A DNA stretch of 46,574 bases, from the NCBI RefSeq assembly GCF_000590885.1, contig NZ_JFHN01000035.1, positions 1-46,574 of the forward strand. The letters are read 5' to 3'. Every line of letters begins with the position of its first letter. The first letter of the stretch is position 1. The DNA is from Erwinia mallotivora (GTDB lineage Bacteria; Pseudomonadota; Gammaproteobacteria; Enterobacterales; Enterobacteriaceae). Shown here piece by piece: positions 9,122-17,182 of this stretch. The notes under the pieces are model-generated. The model was not told the DNA's origin. It was given only the letters and a program-made list of their open reading frames with translations, and made no database searches. The position numbers and the translations under genes were made by a program.

Positions 9122-9188
9122 GCCGTCTGTCGAACCCCGGCGGGGGTTCTCATCACCCCCCTTTGTACGGGGTATATGCAAAAAAAAA
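9122..9188 (-). repeat. tRNA-Ser downstream repeat, copy 1 (truncated)
   Basis: 67 bases nearly identical to 9674-9739 (66 bases, differing by one inserted base near the ACGGGG run). On the minus strand it begins with the terminator T-run of the tRNA and continues through GATGAGAACCCC and GGGGTTCGACAGACGGC. Copy 1 stops after GACGGC, whereas copy 2 continues for about 60 more bases into a tRNA 3'-end copy. Confidence 0.85.
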
Positions 9189-9210
9189 TGCCCGGCGGTT
9201 AACCGGGCAC
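9180..9210 (-). terminator. Terminator of tRNA-Ser copy 1
   Basis: On the minus strand GCCCGG (9208-9203), loop TTAACCG, CCGGGC (9195-9190), then nine T (9188-9180). A strong intrinsic terminator directly after the tRNA. Confidence 0.9.
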
Positions 9211-9223
9211 TTCTCTGAAATCA

Positions 9224-9311
9224 TGGCGGTGAGGGGGGGATTCGAACCCCCGATACGTTGCCGTATACACACTTTCCAGGCGTGCTCCTTCAGCCACTCG
9301 GACACCTCACC
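9224..9311 (-). tRNA. tRNA-Ser(GGA), copy 1
   Basis: An 88-base type II tRNA with encoded CCA. Acceptor stem GGTGAGG/CCTCACC, long variable arm typical of tRNA-Ser, T-loop GGTTCGAATCC, anticodon loop CTGGAAA with anticodon GGA (9277-9275), which reads UCC/UCU. It is identical to copy 2 and corresponds in sequence and position (next to ghrA) to E. coli serX. It has its own consensus promoter and terminator. Confidence 0.97.
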
Positions 9312-9351
9312 ACATTTTCAACTGCCTCGCCCTGAAGGGCGACGGGGCGCT

Positions 9352-9380
9352 ACTATAGGCAGTCGCCTGATTACGGTCAA
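9352..9380 (-). promoter_or_regulatory. Promoter of tRNA-Ser copy 1
   Basis: On the minus strand TTGACC (9380-9375), 17-base spacer, TATAGT (9357-9352), followed by a G+C-rich discriminator AGCGCCCCG, the hallmark of stringently controlled stable-RNA promoters. Confidence 0.88.
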
Positions 9381-9479
9381 GAAAAATATTCTTTTTATTC
9401 TGGCAGGTTAAGTAATGTACAGCAGTTAACCGACTCAATGAAAATTACTGCCGCAGGCCATCAGTCCAGGCAGGCAATA

Positions 9480-9593
9480 TTATTTCGGGCGCAACATAGC
9501 AGATGGCAATAAATGGTCTTTCTGGTCTGCACGGTCTTCCAGTTTCAGACCCGGGACCCGCTCAAACTCTCTTGCATTGTTCGTTACCAGAAT
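9480..9593 (-). pseudogene. VapC toxin C-terminal remnant
   Basis: Minus-strand codons from 9593 read ILVTNNAREFERVPGLKLED and end at a TAA at 9482-9480. The LVTNN-x-REFERVPGL-x-LE sequence is the characteristic C-terminus of PIN-domain VapC toxins, tRNA- or rRNA-cleaving RNases of VapBC toxin-antitoxin systems. Only the last 20 or so residues are recognisable, followed by a non-family tail of about 17 codons. The rest of the gene is absent: the upstream end runs directly into a copy of the tRNA-Ser 3' end (9593-9611). No vapB is nearby. I infer a leftover of a mobile element. Confidence 0.75.
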
Positions 9594-9611
9594 GGCGGTG
9601 AGGGGGGGATT
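9593..9611 (-). repeat. 19-base copy of the tRNA-Ser 3' end
   Basis: TGGCGGTGAGGGGGGGATT matches exactly the first 19 plus-strand bases of both tRNA genes (9224-9242, 9774-9792), i.e. the tRNA 3' end with CCA. It lies 181 bases from the 3' end of tRNA copy 2 and abuts the vapC remnant. It could be an attachment-site half left by an integrated element, or a unit of a tRNA-linked repeat like the rtT repeats of E. coli tyrT. Confidence 0.85.
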
Positions 9612-9730
9612 GATTCGCTGCGCTCACCCTGCGGGCAGTCCGTCCGCAGGCGTCCGGCCTGTCCAGCGGCGTTGCCGTCTGTCGAACCCCGGCGGGGGTT
9701 CTCATCACCCCCCTTTGTAGGGGTATATGC

Positions 9731-9760
9731 AAAAAAAAAGTCTGAACGCGAATTCAGACT
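9731..9760 (-). terminator. Terminator of tRNA-Ser copy 2
   Basis: On the minus strand AGTCTGAA (9760-9753), loop TTCGCG, TTCAGACT (9746-9739), then T-run 9739-9731. The stem differs entirely from that of copy 1, although the sequence after it is shared. Confidence 0.9.
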
Positions 9761-9773
9761 CTTCTTCGAATAA

Positions 9774-9861
9774 TGGCGGTGAGGGGGGGATTCGAACCCC
9801 CGATACGTTGCCGTATACACACTTTCCAGGCGTGCTCCTTCAGCCACTCGGACACCTCACC
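9774..9861 (-). tRNA. tRNA-Ser(GGA), copy 2
   Basis: 88 bases including CCA, base-for-base identical to copy 1; anticodon GGA at 9827-9825. It has a separate promoter (TTGACC/TACATT) and terminator, so the two genes are not one transcript. E. coli also keeps two unlinked tRNA-Ser(GGA) genes (serW, serX); here two lie 460 bases apart. Confidence 0.97.
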
Positions 9862-9896
9862 ACATTGTTACGCCGTCAGCAGCGCTGACCGGCGCT

Positions 9897-9925
9897 AATG
9901 TAGGGAAAACAACGACGGTGGTCAA
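9897..9925 (-). promoter_or_regulatory. Promoter of tRNA-Ser copy 2
   Basis: On the minus strand TTGACC (9925-9920), 17-base spacer, TACATT (9902-9897), with a G+C-rich discriminator AGCGCCGG. Same architecture as copy 1, with different flanking bases. Confidence 0.85.
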
Positions 9926-10299
9926 CACCCTTACTTCACTTTTCACTGCGTTTAGCCAGTTTTAAAACAGTTTGCCGTTTAAATCAGCAAAAGAGAGACG
10001 TTTATCACACCCGGTCAGGCAGGCAATTTACCTCTCAGATGACACCACCGCCCAAACTGCTCTGCTGCTTTGCGATAATCCAGCTACCTGTTTTCGGACG
10101 GTGAAAACAGACTTTATCCCCGGCAGCCCCCGCTGGCTGTATGAAAAAAAGACAACCCGGTTATCCCTGAAACGAAATATCAGCCCTGCAACTGCCAGCG
10201 ACGATAAAAACATGCTGATAAACGGCACATATCAGCGCAATTTTTGCTTGTCAGACGCCTCTTTTTCCCTGAGCCTGAAGAAAAAACAGGAGAGCAAAC
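9926..10299. other. Spacer upstream of ghrA
   Basis: About 370 bases between the tRNA promoter and ghrA. A 143-codon reading frame from 9972 runs through it and into ghrA in another frame, but it has no ribosome site or family resemblance, so I treat it as chance. The ghrA ribosome site CAGGAGAG is at its right end. Confidence 0.5.
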
Positions 10300-11241
10300 G
10301 TGGACATCATTTTCTATCATCCTTCTTTCAATGCAGAAAAATGGTGCCAGGGGCTGCAACAGCGTCTGCCCCAGGCAAAGGTGCGTGTCTGGACTGCGGG
10401 TGACGATGCTCCCGCAGAATACGCGCTGGTGCGCCAGCCGCCAGTGGAGATGCTACAGGGGCGTCGTGGGCTGAAAAGCGTCTTTGCTCTCGGCGCGGGC
10501 GTCGATGACATCCTGGGACAGTTACGTAACAACCCGCAGATGCTGCCGCCAGAGGTGCCGCTCTACCGGCTGGAAGATACCGGCATGGGCCGTCAGATGC
10601 AGGAATATGCGGTGTATCACGTGCTCGGCTGGTTCCGCCGTTTTACCGAATATCAACAACAGAAAAATGAGTCGCGCTGGCATCATCTGCACAATTATCA
10701 GCGCGATCAATTCACTGTCGGTATCCTCGGCGCAGGTGTGCTGGGACGCAGCGTGGCAGAAAGCCTGAAAATGTGGGGCTTCCCACTGCGTTGCTGGAGT
10801 CGTTCACCCAAGGATTTGCCCGGTGTCACCAGCTTCCACGGCGATGAGCAGCTCAGTAGCTTCCTCTCCGGCACCCAGGTGCTGATTAACCTGTTACCCA
10901 ATACCCCGCAAACGGTGGGGATCCTCAACCGCCAGTTGTTGAGCCAGCTGAAACCGCAGAGCTTTTTACTGAATCTGGCCCGTGGTGCTCACCTGGTGGA
11001 GGCCGATTTACTGGCAGCCATTGCCGCCGGAGAGGTAAAAGCTGCGGCGCTGGATGTGTTTGTTCAGGAACCACTGCCGCAGGATCACCCGTTCTGGCAG
11101 CATCCGGCGATTGCCATCACGCCGCATAATGCCGCCGTTACCCTGCGCGATGAGGCCATTGACGCCATTGCCCACGCCATCAGACAGTGTGAAGCGGGAG
11201 AAATACCCGCCGGACGCGTGGATGTCGGACGCGGTTATTAA
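10300..11241 (+). CDS. ghrA: GhrA, glyoxylate/hydroxypyruvate reductase A
   Basis: A 313-residue D-2-hydroxyacid dehydrogenase, collinear with E. coli GhrA (YcdW). It reduces glyoxylate to glycolate and hydroxypyruvate to glycerate with NADPH in the cytoplasm. It has a Rossmann motif GAGVLG (144-149), catalytic Arg228 (NLARGAH), Glu257 (QEPLP) and His276 (TPHNAAV). Translation starts at GTG ([10 protein letters not shown]), with CAGGAG seven bases upstream. It heads a run of ghrA-ycdX-ycdY ordered as in E. coli; ycdX follows after 47 bases. Confidence 0.95.
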   Translation: MDIIFYHPSFNAEKWCQGLQQRLPQAKVRVWTAGDDAPAEYALVRQPPVEMLQGRRGLKSVFALGAGVDDILGQLRNNPQMLPPEVPLYRLEDTGMGRQMQEYAVYHVLGWFRRFTEYQQQKNESRWHHLHNYQRDQFTVGILGAGVLGRSVAESLKMWGFPLRCWSRSPKDLPGVTSFHGDEQLSSFLSGTQVLINLLPNTPQTVGILNRQLLSQLKPQSFLLNLARGAHLVEADLLAAIAAGEVKAAALDVFVQEPLPQDHPFWQHPAIAITPHNAAVTLRDEAIDAIAHAIRQCEAGEIPAGRVDVGRGY

Positions 11242-11288
11242 ACAGTGACTGGCAGGCGGTGACTGTCAGCACAATTCAGGAGAAATGT

Positions 11289-12026
11289 ATGTATCCCGTT
11301 GATCTTCATATGCATACCGTTGCCAGCACTCATGCCTACAGCACGCTGCGCGATTATGTACAGCAGGCGCAACAGTGTGGGGTCAGGTTACTGGCCATCA
11401 CCGATCACGGTCCCGATATGGCCGATGCGCCACATTACTGGCACTTCGTTAACATGCGTATCTGGCCACGGCGGGTGGATGGCGTGGGCATTTTGCGCGG
11501 TATCGAAGCCAATATTAAAAATATTGCCGGAGATATTGACTGCACCGGACCGATGATGGACGTGATGGATATCGTGGTGGCAGGCTTCCATGAGCCGGTT
11601 TTTGCCCCATCCGATCGGGCGACGCACACCGCTGCGATGATTGCCGCGATGGCCAGTGGCAATGTGCATATCATCAGCCACCCGGGCAACCCGAAGTATC
11701 CGGTCGATATTCCGGCTGTGGCCGCCGCAGCGGCAAAATACAATGTGGCCTTAGAGCTGAATAACTCGTCGTTTACCCATTCGCGCCCCGGCAGTGAACC
11801 CAACTGTCGCCAGATTGTGGCTGCGGTACGTGAGGCCGGTGGCTGGCTGGCGTTTGGTTCTGATTCTCACACCGCCTTTACCCTCGGCAACTTTGAGCAC
11901 TGCCTGCGCATCGTCGAGGAGGTGGATTTTCCGCAGGATCGCATATTAAATGTCACTCCGCGCCGCCTGCTGGATTTTTTACAGCTGCGCACCGGTAAAA
12001 CCATTACTGAATTTGCTGATATGTGA
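11289..12026 (+). CDS. ycdX: YcdX, PHP-family zinc phosphatase
   Basis: 245 residues, the E. coli YcdX length. This is a PHP-domain phosphatase with a trinuclear zinc site: DLHMHT near the start, ITDHGPD, HISHPGNP-like ([11 protein letters not shown]) and SDSHTAF motifs supply the His/Asp ligands. In E. coli YcdX has been tied to swarming and is activated by YcdY. The ATG at 11289 ([10 protein letters not shown]) is chosen because AGGAG lies six bases upstream and it matches the family N-terminus, although the frame is open for ten more codons. The next gene begins 36 bases after the stop. Confidence 0.94.
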   Translation: MYPVDLHMHTVASTHAYSTLRDYVQQAQQCGVRLLAITDHGPDMADAPHYWHFVNMRIWPRRVDGVGILRGIEANIKNIAGDIDCTGPMMDVMDIVVAGFHEPVFAPSDRATHTAAMIAAMASGNVHIISHPGNPKYPVDIPAVAAAAAKYNVALELNNSSFTHSRPGSEPNCRQIVAAVREAGGWLAFGSDSHTAFTLGNFEHCLRIVEEVDFPQDRILNVTPRRLLDFLQLRTGKTITEFADM

Positions 12027-12061
12027 CCCTGTCACCTACAGCCACTGACTGGACTGATTTG

Positions 12062-12616
12062 ATGAATGAATTTTCCATTATCTGCCGCGTTCTGGGCTCT
12101 TTATTTCACCGCCAGCCACAGGATCCGCTGCTGGTGCCGCTGTTTTCCATGCTGCGTGAAGGCAAACTGCAACAGCACTGGCCGCTGGAACAGGATGCAC
12201 TGCTGATTCGCCTGCAACAGAACAGCGACCCGCTGACGCTGGCTGCTGATTACAATGCGCTGTTTGTCGGCAGCGACTGCCGCGTGTCGCCTTATGGCTC
12301 ACAATGGGAAAACGGTCCACAGGAAGACGAGGTCCGCGCTTTCTTACAGAGTCGCGGGATGCCTGTAACTGATTCACCAACCGACCATTTCGGTGCCCTG
12401 TTACTGGCCGCTTCCTGGCTGGAAGATCAGTCACAGGCTGATGAGTTTCAGGCGCAGATCACCCTGTTTGATGACTACCTGCTGCCCTGGTGCGGTGCGT
12501 TTCTCGGCAAAGTGGAAGCCCACGCAGAAACGGCATTCTATCGCACCCTTGCCTTGCTCAGCCGCGAAGCTATCCAGGCGATGCGTGATGAACTGGCGGA
12601 AGAGGCGGACCGCTGA
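12062..12616 (+). CDS. ycdY: YcdY, TorD/NarJ-family redox-enzyme maturation chaperone
   Basis: 184 residues, exactly the E. coli length, starting MNEFSIICRVLGSLFHRQPQDPLL. An all-alpha TorD-type chaperone with the usual central motif DYNALFVG and C-terminal FLGKVEAHA. In E. coli YcdY is reported to chaperone YcdX, helping its zinc loading; the adjacency here fits this. The ribosome site before the chosen ATG is weak. An upstream in-frame ATG at 12023 overlaps the ycdX stop (ATGTGA) and could allow coupling, but it adds 13 residues not found in relatives. Confidence 0.92.
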   Translation: MNEFSIICRVLGSLFHRQPQDPLLVPLFSMLREGKLQQHWPLEQDALLIRLQQNSDPLTLAADYNALFVGSDCRVSPYGSQWENGPQEDEVRAFLQSRGMPVTDSPTDHFGALLLAASWLEDQSQADEFQAQITLFDDYLLPWCGAFLGKVEAHAETAFYRTLALLSREAIQAMRDELAEEADR

Positions 12617-12694
12617 GGTCGGGGCCGTCCTGTATTGCCCAGGCGGGCGGGGCGGGGATCCTGTTTACCGATCAATAATGAGGATATTTCAGTC

Positions 12695-13396
12695 ATGAAC
12701 ACTGCTTCTCTGCCGCTGGCAATTATCCAGCTGGAGGTGCCGCCGGATGCGGTAAAAACGCTCACCGGCGATCAGTATCACTGGTTTGTGGCCGCGCTGG
12801 GACTCCAGCCCGATGAATATATCGTGGTCCGTCCCGATCTGGGCGATGCCTTACCCGATCCCGCCTGCGTGGCGGCGGCCGTCCTGACCGGCTCGTGGGC
12901 GATGGTTACCGACCATGCCGACTGGAGTGAGCGCACTGCCGCGTGGATCCGCAGCGCGGTTGAACACTCGCTGCCGCTGTTGGGGGTCTGCTATGGTCAT
13001 CAGCTGATGGCTTATGCACTGGGCGGGCAGGTGGCTGACAATCCCCGAGGCTGGGAAGGGGGATTACAGCAGCTGGTTGCCGATGCGGCGTGCAGGCAGG
13101 ATCCCTTACTGGCACCGCTGCCGGAGCAGTTTACCGCCTGGCTTTCGCACCGCCAGTCGGTATTGCGTGCGCCGCAGGGCGCGCAGGTGCTGGCAAAATC
13201 GGCGCTGGATGATTGTCAGATAATTCGCTACAGCCCGTCTGCACTCTCTTTCCAGTTTCATCCGGAGTTTACCGCCGAAATTATGGCTGCCTGCGCCTCC
13301 ACGCCTTTGCCGGAGAGTCACGCTGAACCCCTCTGGCCGCGACGGATGTTGCAGGTCTTCTGGCAACAACAACGTCAGCTGGATAAAACCGCCTGA
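12695..13396 (+). CDS. Class I glutamine amidotransferase-like protein
   Basis: 233 residues with a class I glutamine amidotransferase domain. The nucleophile elbow is GVCYGHQ (Cys99), and the rest of the triad is His189 and Glu191 in FQFHPEF. The fold resembles the amidotransferase half of GMP synthase without the synthetase part, so it probably hydrolyses a gamma-glutamyl bond or supplies ammonia to an unknown acceptor. The substrate is not inferable. The ATG at 12695 has GAGG ten bases upstream; a longer frame to 12635 lacks such a site. It follows ycdY after 78 bases and precedes the aldehyde dehydrogenase. Confidence 0.85.
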   Translation: MNTASLPLAIIQLEVPPDAVKTLTGDQYHWFVAALGLQPDEYIVVRPDLGDALPDPACVAAAVLTGSWAMVTDHADWSERTAAWIRSAVEHSLPLLGVCYGHQLMAYALGGQVADNPRGWEGGLQQLVADAACRQDPLLAPLPEQFTAWLSHRQSVLRAPQGAQVLAKSALDDCQIIRYSPSALSFQFHPEFTAEIMAACASTPLPESHAEPLWPRRMLQVFWQQQRQLDKTA

Positions 13397-13403
13397 TTAA
13401 TCT

Positions 13404-13437
13404 GCCAAAGCCGCGCCTGTAACGACGTCGCTTTGGC
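13404..13437 (+). terminator. Hairpin after the amidotransferase gene
   Basis: GCCAAAGC (13404-13411) pairs with GCTTTGGC (13430-13437) across an 18-base loop. There is no T-run, so the role as a terminator is uncertain. Confidence 0.35.
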
Positions 13438-13546
13438 CGCCTCTCTTCACCGCTGTGCGCTGTTTCACACTTCGTTGTGAAATCAGCGGCCAACAGCGCA
13501 TCCGATCACAGTTTCAGCATCGACAGCCTGACATTCTCCTGTACCG

Positions 13547-13564
13547 ATCATTAATGTTAATGAT
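13547..13564. promoter_or_regulatory. Palindromic operator candidate upstream of the aldehyde dehydrogenase
   Basis: ATCATTAATGTTAATGAT has perfect 8-base arms around TG and lies about 50 bases before the aldehyde dehydrogenase start, in A+T-rich sequence. It looks like a dimeric repressor or activator site. The regulator is unknown. Confidence 0.45.
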
Positions 13565-13616
13565 TGGTTTAAATGTTGTTAATTTTCGTCGCGCAGTCAC
13601 CTACAGGAGAACGATG

Positions 13617-15137
13617 ATGCGTTATGCTTATCCGGGCAGCAAAGATTCCCTAATCACCCTTAAATCTCAGTACGGTAATTTCATCAACGGTGAATTTGTG
13701 CCGCCGGTTAACGGGGCCTGGTTCAGCAATACGTCGCCGGTTAACGGATCGGTTATCGGTGAGTTTCCCCGTTCGGACCAGCAGGATGTGGAGCGGGCGC
13801 TGGATGCGGCCCACGCGGCAGCGGCGCAGTGGGGCAAAACCGCCGTACAGGCCCGTTCACTGATCCTGCTGAAAATTGCCGATCGTCTGGAAGAGAATCT
13901 GGAATATCTTGCGGTAAATGAAAGCTGGGATAACGGTAAGCCGGTGCGCGAAACCCTCGCCGCCGATCTGCCGCTGGTGGTGGACCATTTCCGCTATTTT
14001 GCCGGTTGCCTGCGGGCGCAGGAGGGAGCCGCTGCGGAAATAGACGAGTTCACTGCGGCTTACCACTTTCATGAGCCGCTGGGGGTGATAGGGCAGATTA
14101 TTCCGTGGAATTTTCCCCTGCTGATGGCCGCGTGGAAGCTGGCCCCGGCGCTGGCGGCGGGCAACTGTGTGGTACTGAAGCCCGCCGAGCAAACGCCGCT
14201 CTCCATCACTTTGTTTATCGAGCTGATCGCTGACCTGCTGCCTAACGGCGTGTTGAATATGGTACACGGTTTTGGCCGTGAAGCAGGTGAAGCGCTGGCC
14301 GCCAGCCCGCGTATCGCCAAAGTGGCCTTTACCGGTTCAACCCAAACCGGTGAACATATTCTGCAACTGGCGGCGAAGAATCTGATCCCCTCTACCGTTG
14401 AGCTGGGCGGCAAATCGCCAAACCTCTTTTTCGAAGACATCATGCAGGCGGAACCTTCTTTTATTGAAAAAGCCGCAGAAGGCGTGGTGCTGGGTTTTCT
14501 CAATCAGGGCGAAATCTGTACCTGTCCGTCGCGGGCGCTGGTACAGGAGTCAATCTACGAACCCTTTATGGCTGCGGTACTGAAGCGCATGAAAAATATC
14601 AAACGCGGCGATCCGCTGGATACCGAGACCATGATTGGCGCGCAGGCTTCCCGCCAGCAGTTTGATAAAATCCTCTCTTATCTGGACATTGCCCGTCAGG
14701 AGGGCGCAGAAGTGCTGACCGGAGGCGGTACAGAATCGCTGCTTGGCGATCTGTCTGGTGGCTTCTATATTCAGCCCACCCTGTTGAAGGGCAACAACAG
14801 TATGCGCGTCTTTCGCGAGGAGATTTTCGGCCCGGTGGTCGGCGTGACCACCTTCCGGGATGAGGCGGAGGCCATCGCTATCGCCAATGACTCGATTTAT
14901 GGCCTGGGTGCCGGCGTCTGGACGCGGGATATCAATCGTGCTTATCGGGTGGGGCGGGCGATCAAAGCCGGTCGGGTGTGGACCAACTGCTACCATCTCT
15001 ATCCTGCTCATGCTGCATTCGGCGGCTATAAAAAATCGGGTATCGGGCGCGAAACGCACAAGATGATGCTGGATCACTATCAGCAGACCAAAAATCTGCT
15101 GGTCAGCTACAGCACCGAGCCGCTGGGCTTTTTCTGA
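13617..15137 (+). CDS. NAD(P)-dependent aldehyde dehydrogenase, ExaC/AldB type
   Basis: 506 residues, the length of Pseudomonas ExaC (E. coli AldB has 512). It oxidises acetaldehyde or similar aliphatic aldehydes to acids in the cytoplasm. Seen: N-terminus [12 protein letters not shown] typical of this subgroup, PWNFPLLM cofactor-site segment (163-170), general base Glu262 (ELGGKSPN) and nucleophile Cys301 in [11 protein letters not shown]. Two ATGs overlap (13614, 13617); the second is better spaced from AGGAGA (13605-13610). E. coli aldB is stress-regulated; here a palindrome at 13547-13564 may be the control site. It converges on the GGDEF-EAL gene. Confidence 0.9.
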   Translation: MRYAYPGSKDSLITLKSQYGNFINGEFVPPVNGAWFSNTSPVNGSVIGEFPRSDQQDVERALDAAHAAAAQWGKTAVQARSLILLKIADRLEENLEYLAVNESWDNGKPVRETLAADLPLVVDHFRYFAGCLRAQEGAAAEIDEFTAAYHFHEPLGVIGQIIPWNFPLLMAAWKLAPALAAGNCVVLKPAEQTPLSITLFIELIADLLPNGVLNMVHGFGREAGEALAASPRIAKVAFTGSTQTGEHILQLAAKNLIPSTVELGGKSPNLFFEDIMQAEPSFIEKAAEGVVLGFLNQGEICTCPSRALVQESIYEPFMAAVLKRMKNIKRGDPLDTETMIGAQASRQQFDKILSYLDIARQEGAEVLTGGGTESLLGDLSGGFYIQPTLLKGNNSMRVFREEIFGPVVGVTTFRDEAEAIAIANDSIYGLGAGVWTRDINRAYRVGRAIKAGRVWTNCYHLYPAHAAFGGYKKSGIGRETHKMMLDHYQQTKNLLVSYSTEPLGFF

Positions 15138-15162
15138 GGTGCACCCAGGACGCGGTAAACCG

Positions 15163-15181
15163 GCGGGCGTCAGCCCGCTTT
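15163..15181 (+). terminator. Terminator hairpin between convergent genes
   Basis: GCGGGC (15163-15168), loop GTCA, GCCCGC (15173-15178), then TTTA. It overlaps the last codons of the minus-strand GGDEF-EAL gene and could stop the aldehyde dehydrogenase transcript. Confidence 0.45.
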
Positions 15182-17182
15182 ACGCGGCGTGAGCAGTCCG
15201 ACAATTTCTGCTTCCGGCACCGCCTGTGAAAAATAAAATCCCTGCAACTGATTGCAGCCTGCCTCCGACAGCGCGGCCATCTGGCTACGGGTTTCGACGC
15301 CTTCTGCCGTCACGGTCAGTCCCATTGCCTGTCCCAGCCTGACCATCGACTCCATAATAGCGCCGCCGTTGCCGGTGACGCCGAGTGACTGAGTGAAGGA
15401 GCGATCGATCTTAATTTTATCCACCGGAAAATGGCTCAGGTAGTTCAGGCTGGAATAGCCCGTGCCGAAGTCATCCAGCGCGATACGAAAACCGACCTGA
15501 CGCAGCTGTGAAATGGTTTCCTGTGCCCCTTTTTCATCCTCAATCAGTACCCCTTCCGTAATCTCCGGTTCAATACGCGATGGCAGGGTTTTCTCCTGGC
15601 GAATAATGGCGGTGGTGCGTTCAGCAAACCCGGCGGTGCGAAATTGCAGCGGTGAAACATTTACCGCGATGATCAGATCCGGCCACGCCAGCGACACCCG
15701 GCAGGCTTCCCGCAGCACCCACTCGCCAATCTGCATAATCAGTCCTGCCTCTTCCGCCAGCGGGATAAATTCGGTCGGCGCCATTTCGCCATACCGCGGG
15801 TGGTTCCAGCGGATCAGGGCTTCCAGCCCGACTACCTTCTGCCCGTCCATATCCAGCTGAGGCTGATAATAAACGGCCAGGTCCTGTTTGCTTTGCAGTG
15901 CGGCCCGCAGATCGGCCGCTACCTGCTGACGGGTTTTTACCGATTCATCCATTGCCGCGACAAACAGCCGGAACTGACCCCGTCCCTGACTTTTTGCTTC
16001 ATACAGGGCGATATCGGCTTTACGCATCATCTCCGCTTTGTCGCTGGCGTCCTCTGGTGCCAGCGTCACCCCGATGCTGACGCCCGTCCAGACGTCGTTG
16101 CCCAGCAGGGTAAAAGGACGGTTGATGGCATCAATGATTTTTTCACACAGCAGCTGCACGCTGTGCAGTGAATCAATCTGATTCACGATCACCACAAATT
16201 CATCACCACCCAGCCGCCCCACGGTATCGCCGTCATTAATCAGCTCGCCGAGACGGCGGCCCACCTCAATAATTAACTCGTCCCCGGCGTGGTGGCCGTA
16301 AGTGTCGTTGATCAGTTTGAAACGGTCCAGGTCCAGCAACAGCAGGGCGACCTGCTGTTGCTGGCGCATCAGCCTGGCCAGAGAGTGGGTCAGATTCTCT
16401 TCCACCAGCGCCACCACCGCTACCAGTGGCCCGATAAAGTGCAACATCAGGGTGCCGGGTTTTTCCGGTTGCCAGGCCAGATAGCCCAGGGGACGGTTTT
16501 CTTTATCGGTCAGCAGCCAGTTGGCTCCGGCTTCAGCAGGGTGCCCACTGATGTAGCGCAGGTCGCTCAGCAGGCTGCGTCGTGAGAGCGAGAGCAGATA
16601 GCGGTCGTCGAGAAACTTCACGCTTATCAGCATAAAAGCCTGCTCTGCGCTGCTGTCGCTACCGATAATGCCGATTGCCAGCGCGGCGGGGCGGTTATCT
16701 ATGCGGGTGAAGTCGACGATTTCGCGCATCTGGTCGCCAGCCTTCAGCCGCCGCATCATTGCCTCAACCGGTTGCCGCAGATGAGTAAACTGCGCCACCG
16801 GCACATTGCTGCCGTTCTCCCAGCGATAGACGGGCTGGCCGCTGGCATCAACAATGTAAACCAGCTGATGCTCAAACATATCCGCCAGCCATGAACCGAC
16901 GTTCTGATTAAACCAGGCGGTATCCTGCGGCTCACTGAGCAGTTTTCGGGCCAGGGGAGGCCACAGCGCCAGACTGCGATGCTGTCTGGCCATTTCACTG
17001 AGGCTTTGTGAAAGAGAAGTTTTGATAATCTGTTGTTGCTGCGCCAGCGCAACCGCATTACTTCTTTCTGTCGCCCAGCCAACGGTGTAGCTGGCGGCAA
17101 CAAAGGTGATTAACAGGACCAGTACCAGCGGCAGAAGGATTTCACGAATAAAATGGCTGCGAAAACTGTTTGATATTCTCAT
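15170..17182 (-). CDS. CHASE4-GGDEF-EAL c-di-GMP protein with truncated GGDEF domain
   Basis: 670 residues: one N-terminal membrane helix (14-36), a periplasmic CHASE4-like sensor (about 40-190), a short hydrophobic segment (245-260), a GGDEF domain and an EAL phosphodiesterase domain. GGDEF (325-329) is intact, but residues 251-262 pass directly from GPLVAVVALV to EENLTHSLAR. The expected remainder of the second helix, linker and DxLTGLxNR start of the cyclase domain are missing. No RxxD inhibitory site precedes GGDEF. The EAL domain looks complete: Glu454, Asn508, Glu540, Asp570-Asp571, Lys589, Glu627, Gln647. I infer a c-di-GMP phosphodiesterase with weak or no cyclase activity. The ribosome site is poor. 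Confidence 0.88.
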   Translation of the reverse strand: MRISNSFRSHFIREILLPLVLVLLITFVAASYTVGWATERSNAVALAQQQQIIKTSLSQSLSEMARQHRSLALWPPLARKLLSEPQDTAWFNQNVGSWLADMFEHQLVYIVDASGQPVYRWENGSNVPVAQFTHLRQPVEAMMRRLKAGDQMREIVDFTRIDNRPAALAIGIIGSDSSAEQAFMLISVKFLDDRYLLSLSRRSLLSDLRYISGHPAEAGANWLLTDKENRPLGYLAWQPEKPGTLMLHFIGPLVAVVALVEENLTHSLARLMRQQQQVALLLLDLDRFKLINDTYGHHAGDELIIEVGRRLGELINDGDTVGRLGGDEFVVIVNQIDSLHSVQLLCEKIIDAINRPFTLLGNDVWTGVSIGVTLAPEDASDKAEMMRKADIALYEAKSQGRGQFRLFVAAMDESVKTRQQVAADLRAALQSKQDLAVYYQPQLDMDGQKVVGLEALIRWNHPRYGEMAPTEFIPLAEEAGLIMQIGEWVLREACRVSLAWPDLIIAVNVSPLQFRTAGFAERTTAIIRQEKTLPSRIEPEITEGVLIEDEKGAQETISQLRQVGFRIALDDFGTGYSSLNYLSHFPVDKIKIDRSFTQSLGVTGNGGAIMESMVRLGQAMGLTVTAEGVETRSQMAALSEAGCNQLQGFYFSQAVPEAEIVGLLTPRKAG

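Larger units (their letters stand above)
9593..9773 (-). repeat. 181-base tRNA-linked repeat unit after tRNA-Ser copy 2
   Basis: Downstream of tRNA copy 2 come its terminator, the GATGAGAACCCC...GGGGTTCGAC segment shared with copy 1, a G+C-rich palindromic stretch (9620-9675) and finally a 19-base copy of the tRNA 3' end. The design, spacer plus a repeated 19-base tRNA end, is strikingly like the 178-base rtT units after E. coli tyrT, but I recognise no sequence identity to them. Confidence 0.6.

Noticed and set aside
9226..9861. The second tRNA-Ser copy as an assembly duplication
   Set aside because: Promoters, discriminators and terminator stems differ between the copies, so they are distinct loci.
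9972..10403. 143-codon frame upstream of and into ghrA
   Set aside because: Runs into ghrA in another frame, no family match, no ribosome site.
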